Assembly: GCA_036365455.1 (NCBI GenBank)
Contig: JAWQUS010000003.1
Coordinates: forward strand, 8,886,001-8,950,000
DNA length: 64,000 bases
Source of the DNA: Macrosoma leucophasiata
Lineage: Eukaryota > Arthropoda > Insecta > Lepidoptera > Hedylidae
Direction of reading: 5' to 3'
Below, piece by piece: positions 12,232-24,780 of the stretch (positions are counted from its first letter, which is position 1; each line of letters opens with the position of its first letter). The notes under the pieces were generated by a model. That model did no database searches and was not told the DNA's origin. It saw only the letters and a list, made by a program, of their open reading frames with translations. The position numbers and the translations under genes are program-made.

Positions 12232-12560
12232 TTTGTGTTGTCGAGGAGCTGGATAGCCTCAATATTCACATGATAGTGAATATTAAGACTATAAGCCTTT
12301 TTTCATGAGCTTCGGCGTATTTTCTGATGACGTTATCTACGAAATCCATTTTCAGGTCCCGTTGAAGGTCGTCGAAGGTCACTTACAATGTCTCTGAGCA
12401 CTTTATTCTGGAAACGTTGTATTATTAGTATATTACTCTTTTTAGCACAACCCACAGCTGAATACCATAAGTCCATACTGGCATGTGGAGTTGCTTATAC
12501 AATAATATTTTATTGTGTATCGACAGCGGGGAGTATCTGCCGAGAAGCCCATACATCTTC
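12232..12560 (-). pseudogene. Jockey-type LINE fragment (after-RT region), frameshifted
   Basis: Read on the minus strand, 12560 downward gives KMYGLLGRYSPLSIHNKILL, then PVWTYGIQLW. After a one-base frameshift near 12450 it gives GCAKKSNI..IQRFQNKVLR and later DLQRDLKMDFVDNVIRKYAE. WTYGIQLWG..K.SNI..IQRFQ.K.LR is the signature of the region after the reverse transcriptase in Jockey-clade non-LTR retrotransposons. At least one frameshift and later degeneration make it a relic. Confidence 0.75.
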
Positions 12561-13390
12561 ATAGCGAATACCTTTTATAATAATTATGTTACCGTGCCGG
12601 AGGCACAACATTTAGTATTTCATTTATTTTCTTGTTCTTTTTCGTTTTAATACGATTGTTCAAACTCAATTATGTTAAGAAATCCTAGATTTAGCTGCTG
12701 AAGGAGCTTAACTTCATCATGTTAAGTAATGTTAATAAATATATAAGATATTCAGATTTATAGGATAGAAAATGCTAATAGTAATCTTGCCATGAATTTT
12801 GTTGAGAATCTTTCTTAAGGCTTATTACAAGTTTTAACTTAGCGTGGACTAATACTACGATTTAACAAGGATTATTGTTATACTGTGATAATACCTACTA
12901 ATAATATCTTTACTAACCTAATAGTTGATATGAAGGAATTCATTAAGAATTGGGTATGTATGATATTATTAATTAGAGATCACTGATTATAACTTTTTGA
13001 AGATGGGGGTCATTAAACTACGACGCGGTAGTATAGTGAGGTTCTGGATTTGGATATACACACTTATGTATATCAGAAGAGTGTCTCATTTCTTCTTTTA
13101 CAAACTGATAACAAAGAATTAAGGAACAGAAAAGGCGGCATTCTTGGTGATATGGGACATGGTCCAAAAGGCTGATATGTACCTACTAAGAAAAATCCCG
13201 GTGCTATAAACTCAGTATCTGCTTTTTAAAAACAACATCTTAAAATAATTTTACAATAGGTAATTCAATATGATAAGTACCCTACTAATATGTAGGTTTT
13301 GGATTCTTGTAGAACTAGATCAGCTAAATGCCTAGCATCTCTATCCTTAAGAAAATCATCGAGTTTATATTATAGTAGGCATTTTGCATA

Positions 13391-13394
<4 letters not shown>
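12561..13394. other. Intergenic sequence, nothing recognised
   Basis: AT-rich, with no supportable feature. Confidence 0.45.

Positions 13395-13449
<55 letters not shown>
13392..13449. repeat. (AT)n microsatellite
   Basis: A GTGTGT lead-in is followed by more than 50 bases of uninterrupted alternating T and A. Confidence 0.97.
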
Positions 13450-13452
<3 letters not shown>

Positions 13453-13564
13453 TGAACTTACTCCCAACATATCCAGTGATTCATCTGCAGTTTTCTATGA
13501 CCTCCAATAGCTAACGAACGATATGCCAGATTTAGAATGAATGTATATATTTGTATTCATTGGT

Positions 13565-13620
13565 GGCGAGGTAGAAAGGTGAGATTTTCCTTCGGGAGAA
13601 ATACAGGCGTGAATATACAA
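13565..13620 (+). mobile_element. Possible 3' fragment of SINE family C
   Basis: TTCGGGAGAAATACAGGCGTGAA resembles the SINE C 3' end (TTCGGGGATTACAGGCGTGAA). Only the tail is present. Confidence 0.4.
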
Positions 13621-13711
13621 CGTGTAATGGAAATAAAGCACACTATCATACACTCCGATTAGAAAATAAAGTTATAATCATAACACATGAACTGAAATTA
13701 CATGTTTATTC

Positions 13712-13925
13712 CATTATTTTATTTCTTAAAGTATTATTTACAGTATTTTATTTTGGATAGATGTTTGTCTTATTTTCGTTTGTATAGTTCACTTAAGTAA
13801 CACCTAATTAATTTTGGGATAAAATATTACCATTACTAAAAATGCCTGAAATCGATTTGGTTATCGATTCTGAACAAACGAATTTCAGGGTGTGAGTGTA
13901 TCCTGTTACACGTTGTATAGTTAAA
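13712..13925 (+). repeat. Dispersed repeat with ATCGAT hairpin, copy 2
   Basis: It matches 1-290. The hairpin CCTGAAATCGATTTGGTTAT..ATTTCAGG is at about 13842-13889 and is followed by TATCCTGTTACACGTTGTAT. It lacks one internal block present in copy 1. Confidence 0.7.
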
Positions 13926-14704
13926 AAAACTAAAAATATATATGTGCATTCAAAACCATGCTTGTAGTTGTTTCAACGAATTCAGAATGGGCCATAAAAT
14001 GAAACACGATGTTACCAGTCGATTAATTTCACGTTACCCGGTCTACTAACTGCTGATTGTTGTTGAAATTGCTTACGGCCCATTGCAGCGGGCACTTCAT
14101 CAAACTCATCAATAATACACTGGGCCCAACCTTTCGGATGATTTAGGAGATTAGTGCGCATTTCTTGTTAATTATTTATGACTGTTTTTATGTTTAACTT
14201 TGTTTAAGAGTTTGATTAAATACCCTGATTCATATTTCAAATTAAATGCGAAACAATTTCACCCTGATTTTTCTATTTGATAGGCTTTTACGGACATGCA
14301 TCGGAATATATTGTGTTGAAAGGTATCATTACAAAAAACTAAAGCAATTTATTTCAGATAAGCACCTTTTGTGAAAAAACATTAGGTATACCTAAAAAAA
14401 TTAAATCAATGATTTCCAAAGATAAACTTTATTGGAAATTTGTTTGTAGTTATTTCCACGAATTTAGAATGCGTTTTTTCCGGCATCCAAATTTACGGGC
14501 CTCAGAGTTAGAGGATATCTGCGAGAAAATTCTGAAATTTGCGAGTGTGCCGCTATCTAAGTATGCAAGCTACTATTTCCCGGCATCCGCGCATGCGGGT
14601 ACTGCTTTACGTTCATATTGTTGGACTTGCTAATGGGTATCTGAAGAGTGTGGATTCATGCGCACTCGTCTTCGTTCATGTTGTTCAACCAACATTCATA
14701 TGCT

Positions 14705-15460
14705 TTGTGTATAGTAGTAGTATAAGCATGTCACTTTTGAGCAATTGCTCCGTAGTAGCATGTGTGACGAGACATTGCTAATAATAAGCACGCTTACTTC
14801 GTTGCATATAACCATGCTTGTTTCAAGCTTGCTAATACCTAAGCATGCCATTTATAAGCATGTGTAACCGTAACATTAAAGTACTGACAGACATGCTTAT
14901 TAGTAGCAGTCAAGCGTATCAAGCGTAGCTTTATGCTACTTCATCACTACGAGAAAAAGCATGCTCAAAATATGCATGATCTGTTACTGTACACAAATGT
15001 TTATTTAAAGCTTGCTTATGTGATGCGCTGCCAATCCAAAACCGATGTGACAAAAAGCTTGCTCGCAAGAAAACATGTTCAGACGTGCTCGAAGCTCACC
15101 CCCTTTCACCCGCGTCTTAAGAAGTATGCTCAAAAATCAAACGGCTGTTGATTTTTGGGAATACTCGAATTAAGCAAACTCATTACTAGCAACCATACGA
15201 CACTTGCTATCTAATGAGCCAATGCTCATTAGTAGCAGGCCTCGTGCTACTACTGAGCATGTCTGCCCGTATTTAGCTTTATGCAAAAGTTACACAGGCT
15301 CATAAACGGCATGCTTATTAGCATACTAGTTTCAAGCATGCTAATACGCGACCAATAAAGCATGCTTATTATTATAAGCAATGGGTAACCACACAAGCTG
15401 CTACTACGGAGCAATTGCTCAAAAGTGGCATCATTTTGTGCTTGTAATGAGCATGTGTAA
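14705..15460. repeat. Foldback structure with AGCATGC-rich arms
   Basis: The left arm, about 14729-14915, pairs imperfectly with the right arm, about 15240-15430. The best block is CACTTTTGAGCAATTGCTCC followed by GTAGTAGCA, present directly at about 14731 and inverted at about 15398. Colinear blocks CATTGCT..AATAATAAGCA, AAGCATGCC.TTTAT and CAGACATGCT..GTAGCA continue the arms. About 320 bp separates them. AAGCATGC and TAGTAGCA words recur throughout. There is no plausible coding sequence. Confidence 0.75.
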
Positions 15461-16030
15461 CTGTAGCTTTAGCGATGCATTTATTAAATGTCAATATTGT
15501 AACTGAAAGCGTGTTTTTGCTGCCATATACGAGAAATGAATTATCCCCCGGCAAATGCGTCTTACAGAGACAAAATTGGGAAGAGTTGGGCGAGACGTCA
15601 TTTAGAAATTTATGGGATTAATTACATATAGGTTACTGTTTAGGTATTCTAAAAACGTGCGAGGCTCCCTGCCTCTCATAGACTTCTCAGTAATTAATTA
15701 GTGATTGATCAAGAATGTAGCAACATTTTTGATACAAGATGATAATGTTGTTTGAAAACATAAACATGAATATGCAAGAGCTATCGTACGTTATTGACGC
15801 GCTTCAGCTAAATTTAGCAGAATTTACAGCACTTTGCGACGAAATTGAACTAACCAACACATTGGTGCTGTAACAAGTCACGTGTTAATAGAGTACCTTA
15901 CTCAAGAATGTTCATAGAATTTGAAGAACTTTCGTGCGCTTTCGTGCAGACATGCTATTTTAACTGCTTCAATTTAGAACGGCTTCACTTGATGCAAAGT
16001 GTTTTTGAAATTTGCTTATTAAAGTCAAGT
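15461..16030. other. Intergenic sequence, nothing recognised
   Basis: A 35-codon open frame at 15766 and a short open stretch reading KIGKSWARRHLEIYG near 15573 are too short to support a gene. Confidence 0.4.
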
Positions 16031-16556
16031 GGCGGCGTCACGGGAACGCTTACGCACACATCTACGACCCCGCCGGCGGCTGCTCGTCTCCGAACCCTCC
16101 ACAAGTTGAGCTCTTTGGCTCTAACCAACACTAGTGGCGTGCAGAATACGTGCACGCCACCCAGCTTGGGACCTTTCTCCATTTGGGTGACGGACATCCC
16201 CTAGTCCGGCCCCGAACACTCACAACGCCAGGCGTCCTAAGACGCCCGGGTGGTGGACTCCAGGAGCACACAGTCCGGCCTCGGGGGCCTGACTGACCCT
16301 CAACCACGATAGGGACGTCCCTTTCTAGCGGCGAAACCACCGCTAGGCGGCTGGGGATAGGGTGCAAGGCCAACGAAATACCCATACACCTCCTCTCCAG
16401 TCGTCTCCTCTCCACAGCAGCGAGTGGCGGGTAGAGCCACGCCAAATGCCGCCCCCTCTCTGTGTTCCTCTTGGCTTCGCCAGTGTGGAGGACAACCACC
16501 GGGTACTGAGCCTCCCCGGCACGACAAGGCGGAAACCCTCGAGGGGGTGAACTACT
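16031..16556. repeat. GC- and CpG-rich island of unknown origin, probably retroelement-derived
   Basis: About 525 bp is strikingly GC-rich in otherwise AT-rich sequence. The minus strand is open for 144 codons (16565-16131) and other frames are also open, as expected of high GC alone. Abrupt composition edges at both sides suggest an insertion, perhaps the 5' region of a non-LTR retrotransposon, but I cannot name it. Confidence 0.45.
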
Positions 16557-16565
16557 GTAGGTCAA

Positions 16566-18638
16566 GTTATTTCAAAGTTTATGCCTAAACGTTTATTAAA
16601 TATGTTAATTTATCAGAAGTCTAATATCAGTTTAGGTTCCTTAATTAAATCGCAGTGACGTTACAATTCCAAAGATTGTATATCACGACATTGTTCCTTA
16701 GCAAACAATACAGTCAATACAAATAAAGCACGTCAGCGATCTTGATAGATCGTATTACAGTAATTGATTTCTATATATAGAATAAGCAATAAAATTGATA
16801 GATACTGGTTCAATAAAAAGCAGTGAAACGAATAGATGGTGTCGCAAGTCGAAAACGTTCTTATTTCAGTTAGATTTGTAGAGTTGTATTTAATCTCGGC
16901 AGTGTTAAGTTGCTTTTTTTTATGCCCGTACTTCTGATCGAATACGTAGACGGATTTTAGTACAGTAATAGTAGCAACACACGTCCGGATTCAGTACTAG
17001 ATTCCCCACCACCCACTTTGGACATAGCGAATAGATCCTAGGTTAATACTATTAAGTACGTCGTGAATTTGTATAGCACCAATATTATCGCCATTTTAAT
17101 TTTAACAAAATGGCTGTACATTCTGCATAATTCAACTACAGATCTTCAGTAAAGTACGATGAGATCTTGCAAATTCGCAATGTATGTTTATGATTTCAAA
17201 TACATATCTTCTTGTATTATTTGTCAAAGCGTCTACTTTATACCGAAGCGCAATAATGTCGTCTGCTTCACATATATTAATGTTTATTTTTCTGCTGCAT
17301 TTCTTATTCATTCATCTGTAGGGAAATATGATACTTTTATTACCGCAGCCATGTATTGCAGTTATTTAGTAGAATTGTTTTTCATTTGTAAAACGATTTT
17401 GTGCAGCACTCAAATCATGACGTTCTTTATTTTTATTCATACGTTTATGTTATGAAAATATATAAAATCTATCGTTTTTCAGATGTTGTAATTCTGATCC
17501 TACATTTAGTTTTGCCAATTCCATCCGTTCATCCGTCCGCCTGTCCACAATTTAGCTTAGAGACTCTAAGTAAAAAATAAATACGAGAAATAATCGATAA
17601 ACTGCACCTAACATTGAGCGTGGCCTTACACGCACTTGGCCAGTTATTTTATGTTATAGATACTTCGCCTCAAGTACAGTGTAATATTTTAATTTCTAGG
17701 TAATATAATAAAATGTTTTCTGATTCCTTCTAGTATGTTATTAGTTACCATACCAGATTCAATACAATCATCTACACTTACTCCTAGTAATTAAATTAGA
17801 CAAAAACTTTGTTTGAAGAAATATGAATTGATCCCAAAGATTCTACATATTTGACAAGTGTCGAATAGTTAAGGTACCTATTTGTTTCAACAAAACGAAA
17901 AGAAGGAAAGTTAAAATAGGAACAGATTATTTATTATGTTGATTAATTCATACGTAACCTACACCTACGTGTTCAATACTTAATTAAAAAATAACAATTC
18001 AATTAGCTTTCAATACCTACTAACAGTAACGAAATAAATTAAAATGGCGCTGCTTAGCGCTACATAGAACCTACTTTTGCTAACTCTGGCGCAATTGCTT
18101 AAAACCAGTGAACGACCAGTTCATTTGGCAATTTACTTTTCATTACTAAATTGCACAGTAATTGAATCATCTAATAGAAATGCCAATCGTTTGGTCTTGA
18201 GATGTCTCGAGACCGTAATCCCGCTCCCTTGAGACTTAGCAAGAGATTGCTACGGTCGGCCTCATGAAAAAATATTGAAACTTTGTGTCCACAACCCTGG
18301 TTACCCGAGGATACTTGAGGTTGAGAATCTCTTGAGTTGTTTATGCCTGGGACACTCTTGTTTTACATTTTGGGTTTGCTTAGATGTTTTTGTTGTCCTT
18401 TGGAAAGATAGGAACAAGATTAGATTTATTTATTACATAAGGTTCTTGAAATTTACAAAGAATCTCGGAGTCGTAAAAATGAAAAAAGTTTTTATTGTGG
18501 ATATTTTATAAGGGGTGCTATTGCGTATGAAATAAATGTTATTGCTTCTGTATTGTGAGTTTGTTTTTCCTGATAGTGATATCTACTGTACAGTTTTTAT
18601 AAAATGCCAGTCTAGTGAAACTTTATATAAACAACATT
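16566..18638. other. Intergenic sequence, nothing recognised
   Basis: AT-rich. Several frames of 78-98 codons occur but have AT-driven composition and no motifs. Confidence 0.45.
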
Positions 18639-18639
18639 T

Positions 18640-18740
18640 TAATTTGCCACTAGCGGTCACCCATCGCACACGCGACCGCGCCCGTATCGCTTAACCGAGT
18701 AGATCGCTTGCAATTTACACCAGCCGCTGGGCCATGCGCG
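18640..18740 (-). mobile_element. 5' (tRNA-like) fragment of SINE family E
   Basis: GCCACTAGCGGTCACCCATC, GCGACCGCGCCCGTATCGCT and ACACCAGCCGCTGGGCCATG match the tRNA-related head of the longer copy at 48832-49212. Confidence 0.7.
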
Positions 18741-18984
18741 TTTCCGTATTCTTAATATAACTCTTAATGCCTAGCAGTATATAGGTATTACCTATGTTAT
18801 TTTTGTTTGGCTTTTACATTTGCATAGTTTCGTCACTTAAACGTAGTGGCTGGTAGTGGTTATATTCTTTTTGATTGAATGTATTGTATGTCATTCTTGC
18901 TTAGAGACCGAGTTTTCACGTGGCTAATATTTTTCTGTATTTTGGGTATTTACGAAAACAGAAAAATAAATATGGAGGTTGTAT

Positions 18985-19520
18985 AAATTCTGAGAAGGGA
19001 CAAGCTACTTTATGTGCCAAAACCAAATACCAGGGGGCAGATGAAACTAACGATCACCGGGGTGGTAAATGCCACCTATTAGTGCCAACGGCCACCCCGG
19101 TGCCGGCTTCAGAAGGGGCCGATGGGAATAAAGGACGCGGACGACCATGCGGAAAACTAGAGGGCTAATAATCAAAAAGGACATTTTAAAAAAAAATCTT
19201 ATGGAAGTTTCAAGTTTATTTTTTAGTGTTCAATAATGAAAAAAATTACAAATTCTTTGCTAAACTACAAAACGTCAAAATTTAGGTAGGTACGCTCTGC
19301 AAAAAGTTAACCTGTCTCGCCTTTTCACTGCAAATGTGAAAGTAACTTTATCTGTCTGTCTATTGTATACATTAAATACTATTTACAATCATACCGATGA
19401 GCTCATTGTGATGAAAACTGGATGAAAATGAACATGAAGATAGTTTGAATCCTAAGAAAGGATACAAGATACTTTTTGTGCCAAAACCAAACACCTCGCG
19501 GATGAACTTGCGGGATCTAG
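18985..19520. repeat. Diverged pair of repeat segments
   Basis: TATGTGCCAAAACCAAATAC after GAGAAGGGACAAGCTACTT (about 18991) resembles TTTTGTGCCAAAACCAAACA after AGAAAGGATACAAGATACT (about 19453). A GC-richer block (19050-19165) lies between. Element type unknown. Confidence 0.4.
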
Positions 19521-20150
19521 GCCGTACTTAATATTTGTGATTACAAACAAACAGAATAAACATTCTGTATTAAGCATTTTAAAAAGTGTTCTCTTTTAAA
19601 CAATCTTATCTATGTAATATTTTGTTTCTGTTTCCAAAAAGAAGGGAACAAATGATACCCAACAATAAAATATTCAAAGGACCCGGCCACACTGAAAAAT
19701 AGAATTAAAAAAAAATCTTAACCCGTGAAAGTAATAGACTGTATTAAGTCACAAAAGCCGGGTTTTAAAGTACAATAAAGAAAGAGGTGATTCAAAGGAG
19801 AGTCTGTTTGCTTTATTATTTTTTTGCCTTTAGATGAATTGCGTTAAGTTATTCTTTAAAAGGTTGATACTTCCTCGTTTTAACTTTATGTAATAAAGAA
19901 GCAGGATTAATTACTCACTGTTAGTTAGGATTTTTGTATTTCGTAGCGTTATAAGGCATTAACACAAAAAGAACTGATAATCTAGAATATAACTACAAAT
20001 AAAATTAAACAATAAACAATACTTACTTAACAACCCTAATTACACCAACCCCTGTAATATATTATTAAGTTAATAAAAACGAATACAATCGTGTACGCTA
20101 TCTTAATTGCAGTTCGTTGTAAGCTTTTGCGCTAGTAAATAATTTAATTT
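19521..20150. other. Intergenic sequence, nothing recognised
   Basis: AT-rich, with no supportable feature. Confidence 0.45.
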
Positions 20151-20152
20151 AA

Positions 20153-20372
20153 TAGCTCCAGTGACGGAGCGGTGGCATAGGTACCACCGCATTACCTAAT
20201 ATACTTGCCGCTAAATAGTAGTTCCGGTCAGGTAGTAATGTACAGAAAACCTTAGGCCCCAGGAGTGGTAACGCATCTGCATTTTGACCTTGTCTTTGTG
20301 TAAATGTCTATAGGCTGCAGTTATTACGTAACATAAATGTGAACTGCATGCTTCTTTGCCACTTCCAGGCAA
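20153..20372 (+). mobile_element. SINE-like family A copy
   Basis: AGCTCCAGTGACGGAGCGG, TACCACCGCATTACCTAATA, CTTGCCGCTAAATAGTAG, TTCCGGTCAGGTAG, AGGAGTGGTAACGCATCTGC and TTTGCCACTTCC follow the family order nearly end to end. Confidence 0.8.
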
Positions 20373-20442
20373 GGTTTGGTTGCAAAAAATATTTCCTAAA
20401 GTTAGTTTTTGTATAAATAAAATATATACTTCACTATCATAA

Positions 20443-20469
20443 GCAAAGAGAGAGAGAGAGAGAGAGAGC
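20443..20469. repeat. (GA)n microsatellite
   Basis: An uninterrupted run of GA repeats about 26 bases long. Confidence 0.95.
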
Positions 20470-21109
20470 CCTCACTACCGGGCCTTGTCTCGCACAAATA
20501 TTATCAAAGATAAGTCATGCTCACTTTAATGTCCTTGCCTTCGGCGGCGGTGTGACGGGTTGCTCACTTCCCTTCAAAATGGTCGAGGAGAGCAATGGCT
20601 GCCACATGCGTCATACTCGTGAACGGGTGCTGATTGTGGGGACTGGTCTGTTGTGATTTGCGGGTGTTATATTCTATCACGATATTAAGCTGTTGATAGG
20701 TATTTGCGTATGTGTTTATATGTAAATATTTATATGCCATGGACGTTCACATCATCTTTATTTTATTTAATAATATTTGTATTAAATCTAAGGTTTTGAC
20801 AAAAGAGCAACACGCTGAGTTTGTTGGGTAGCGGAGTTCTTCTCAGTAGTGCCTGCACTTGGAACTCTGCTAAGTGAATGACTATGATTATGACGAACAG
20901 ATTTTTCATTTTCTTTTATGAAGGAATTGAAAAATTTGTTGATTCACGTATCGGTTAAATATTATTATTAAATTGGTATTTATTAATACCTATTGAATTA
21001 TTATTATAAATCATTCTCTCTAGCTTATAATCCGACAATGCAAAAGTGTCCTTGTAGACCAATTTGAAATAAATGATTTGAATTTGAATATATCAAGCAC
21101 CACCACCCT

Positions 21110-21270
21110 GACTTACTGCAAATTGGCAGGGGAAGATTGTAAATGGCCAACGTGCATTATTTCGGCAGTGAATAGGGATAACAATTACGACCATCAACCA
21201 ACAGCCGGGATCAAGGGTCGAACGTGTGTTCCGAAACACGGAAGCGCTCGAGAAAAATTAGGCACCAGTT
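21110..21270 (+). mobile_element. Diverged SINE family E-like fragment
   Basis: CAGCCGGGATCAAGGGTCG, GTGTGTTCCGAAACACGGAA resembles GGGACCGACGGCTTAACGTG, CCTCCGAGGCACGGAA of the 48832 copy. A 66-codon open frame across it is probably fortuitous. Confidence 0.4.
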
Positions 21271-21379
21271 TCGATTAATGTCTGTTGACTTATACTTAGT
21301 CACTTTGATTCCTCGAACGATACAGCCGTAAAGTTACAAAAAATACCGACTTCAAACTAAAAAGTTATACAATTTTCTT

Positions 21380-21485
21380 CCTGGTGCTAGAGTTCCAGTG
21401 CAAGAGCTCGAGGGTGTAGGCATTACCTAATGTTCAGCACTATCGTGTTCGGCTTAGGTTGTAATGTATGGTATTATCATGATGC
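21380..21485 (+). mobile_element. SINE-like family A, 5' part
   Basis: CTGGTGCTAGAGTTCCAGTG, GTGTAGGCATTACCTAATG, TTCAGCACTATCGTGTTCGG match the family head; the copy then degrades. Confidence 0.6.
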
Positions 21486-21499
21486 GTTTACATAGCACC

Positions 21500-22798
21500 A
21501 TAATATTAGCTATTACATTTTGTAGTCGTCTCACAAAGATATAATTATAAAAATTGGTCAACAATTAGGTAAAGATAATAATCAGTAAATTCACCTACAT
21601 AAAAAATACAAGTGGCGGCTGTCACGAATCAAAGTCATTTTGATAGCAAGGCATTATCAAGGCTTGTCTAGATTCAAAGGCGATGGCTATGATTGATGGG
21701 GGTTTTAATTATCTTCGGCAGAAAGAATTTGTTGATATTGTATTAAAGGACTATTTGAAACGGTATTTAATATACGATATTGAGTCGAATGTTTTTCTGT
21801 AGTTTATTAAATTTGTTTCCAAATATAGCATGCTACCGGCGATGTCGCTTGTTTCCATGTTGCTTAAAACTACCGGGAACATATAATTTAGATTTCTATT
21901 GAACCTTTATGTTTTCTAAGTAGATTAAGAAAAATATAATATATCTCACCAAGAATATTTGTTGAGATGCCCTGTTTGAAACCAGTTAACACGCCTCTGA
22001 TAGTACACTCTAATTGTTTTTCTAAGAAAAGGTTAATTTCTCTACATTGCAATGTGATATCAGTTTTATTGAAGATACCCTCCATTGTACAATGAAGAAT
22101 TCCTTTCGAATTCCATCACTTTAACTTCGTGTACGTAATATTATGAGGGTCCGAGAATTTTGATTTAAATCTAGTTTGTACGAAGTAGTGAGAAATTTTG
22201 TAGCACGCTACAAAATCACTCAATTATTACATGATAGGATATAAATGTTAATTTATACAATGTTTGTTTAACTATCTTGTCTAACGAAAACACATTTTAC
22301 TATTTCTACCATAATAACTTTTTATTTTATTAAATAACTCTGGTGTACATAATATTATTATGTGCACTTTACACGACACAAATAGGTACGTTAATAATGG
22401 CAGTTAGGGGTGGTGATAATTAACATATTATTATGCTGAGAATAGATATCACCAAAATTCTATTTTTACAATTTTTTTTTAGGATTATTGCCGTAAACCA
22501 TAACATAATCTAGGTTCAATTAGACATTTGACAAACAACAGACGAACTAATAAGGTAGCGCTTTACGAAATCGATTCTAAGACGATTAATACAATTTCTA
22601 GGTCTTCATACCGTTTACAGTTCATCACAATAGCACTCTCTACATCGTTATATAAAATTATGATACAATAACGAGTAACTTTACAAAGCCAGTTGATTCT
22701 AAGGGAATCTGTAAAAGACTTCAGTAAAAATGTTTGTATCGGAGATTGATCACAGGTATCGTAATATTATAGCATATTATTATACCTATTATTGTGTT
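21500..22798. other. Intergenic sequence, nothing recognised
   Basis: AT-rich, with no supportable feature. Confidence 0.45.
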
Positions 22799-22985
22799 GA
22801 CGACTCGGTTAGTCCAGTGCAGCGGTGTGAGACGACCATTTGATTCGAAGGGTCGCGGGTTCGATTTTCGCACCAAACAAATATTTGTATAGCCTACAGA
22901 TATTTGTTTCGGGTCTGGGTGTATGCGTTGTATGTGTACAAAACCACCAAGGACACTGGTTTATACCTAGTGTGGGACTTTACCA
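22799..22985 (+). mobile_element. tRNA-derived SINE family B, diverged copy
   Basis: GACGACTCGGTTAGTCCAGT, a B-box-like GCGGGTTCGATTTTCGC, TTTCGGGTCTGGGTGTATG and ATACCTAGTGTGGGACTTTA follow the order of the better copy at 38723. Confidence 0.75.
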
Positions 22986-22999
22986 CCTTTTCATGGTTT

Positions 23000-24535
23000 A
23001 TTTTTCAAATTATGGACTTTCAGAACAAAAATGTAGTTTCATGTAATAAAACGGGATACTATTAGTACCTATAAAAGATGATACTCATCCGTGAAATATT
23101 GTCTCTTTATCAGTGTAGTTCGCTACAAAACATCATGTTTACAACTGCACATCCTGAGAGCTACTATAGCCCGTATTTGGATATGTCGCATGAACGACAC
23201 TAGTGAGATGACAACATTATGCGCCAAGAGAAATAAGAATCTATTCATAATATTTTGTAATAATAACATAATTTTACATACCTAACATCTAAAGTTATTT
23301 ATAAGCCATTTATCCTTCATTTACCCAATGTACAATATTAAACCGCTTCTGAATGTAAATCAATTATACATTTTCATTAATATAAAATACCCAGGCGAGT
23401 GTATAAAATGAACATCGTTTAGAATTAATGGAACCGTAATAGAAAATCCTCAAAGAGACATATCAAGCAAATACCTCTGTACCCTTGAATCAGTTATGTA
23501 AGGAACAAATTAAATTCGACTCAGCCCTATTTTACCCATAAAACCCTGTTTATGTAATCCCCTTTTCAGAGTCAAGACATAGTTGTGTCTTTGCTCGCCA
23601 AACATATTTCCGTATAAAATTTACTGACAGTGTAAGAATTTCAAACTATACCTACTCGTACTTTTCAGGTTTTACAAGTTTTTCTCTATACAAATGTTTT
23701 TACATGATGTGTTCTAAAACTTCGAAAGTTTTCGCGAGCTGCACTCATTGAAATAAAACCTTTTTTACGGGCTAATCTCGAATAAATTAACTCATTTCTT
23801 TTTCATCAATCCGATGTTTTGGCCGCTCTTCAGCTTCCGTGGTTTCGGGCAGACTTATGTGATATTTGTCAGACAGGATTTGATAAATCCGTGCGTCTTT
23901 GAGTTTATCGCGAAGAAACAGTTAAACAGACAGACGCGGTGGGGGTTTCTGTTTTATAATATGTATATATTACAATAGAAATATTATTTGTATGGAGGTT
24001 TTATAGGAAAAAATTGTTAAATGTCCACCATTAAGAAATATCACGTAACGTGTTTTTTTTTACTAACAATATCTCATTAACTTTTGTAAATACAAAGTTT
24101 ATTTCATTTTAACTTTTGTTCGTTACGGATACGCGAAAGAGGTAAAGTTTAGCGCTCACCTGGAATTCCTGAAAACCACTCCTGTGAAGTTAGAGCCGTC
24201 TATATCTAAGAAGTTGGAAAGACAAAGCATGTTCTTTGTGTTGAGGAAAGCAATGCTAAGAATGCAATCTCCCTTCACAGTGGTTTTGTTTGTTAGTTAC
24301 TTGCTTTATTCTAGTATCTAAAATTCGTCTCAGCAATAGGGAATTTTCAAAATAATTTGGAAAATGTGTTACAGAATATTATCTAATGTAGAGCGTATAG
24401 GAAGTTACTTCTAATTTGTGTTTATACTTTAAAATTATGGCAGGCAAATATGTTTGTAGTTATACTTAAATCTATGGCGTTAATTTTTTAATTTATACGT
24501 TAGTTTGTGATAAAATCTTGTCCAAAGAAAGATCT
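23000..24535. other. Intergenic sequence, nothing recognised
   Basis: AT-rich, with no supportable feature. Confidence 0.45.
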
Positions 24536-24536
24536 G

Positions 24537-24570
24537 GCCGAAAATGATATTTTGAAATATCATTTTCGGC
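24537..24570. repeat. Perfect 16-bp hairpin
   Basis: GCCGAAAATGATATTT at 24537-24552 is followed after two bases by its exact reverse complement at 24555-24570. No U-tract or gene context supports a role. Confidence 0.9.
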
Positions 24571-24780
24571 ACCCATGTTTCGGAAGTTGGATCTTGGATT
24601 CCAAAACATAGATGCAAGTGGAAGTATACAAAAGATCATAAACTATCTTAAATTTTTTTCCAGATAGACCATAATTATATTGGGATTGTTTTAAGAGTTC
24701 TTACATATAATGAATTTAACAATTAACAAAAGAGCTAAGTCATTTTATCAATGGAGCATATTTAAATAAGTTAAAAATAT

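Noticed and set aside
16131..16565. A 144-codon minus-strand frame in the GC-rich island
   Set aside because: High GC leaves several frames open at once; the product has no recognisable motif and the island looks like inserted repeat DNA.
17159..17455. A 98-codon hydrophobic open frame
   Set aside because: Phe/Ile/Tyr/Cys-rich composition is what AT-rich random DNA gives; no start context, splice partner or family resemblance.
20500..20670. GC-richer stretch considered as an exon
   Set aside because: No long open frame, no flanking splice signals that join to anything, and no recognisable protein motif.
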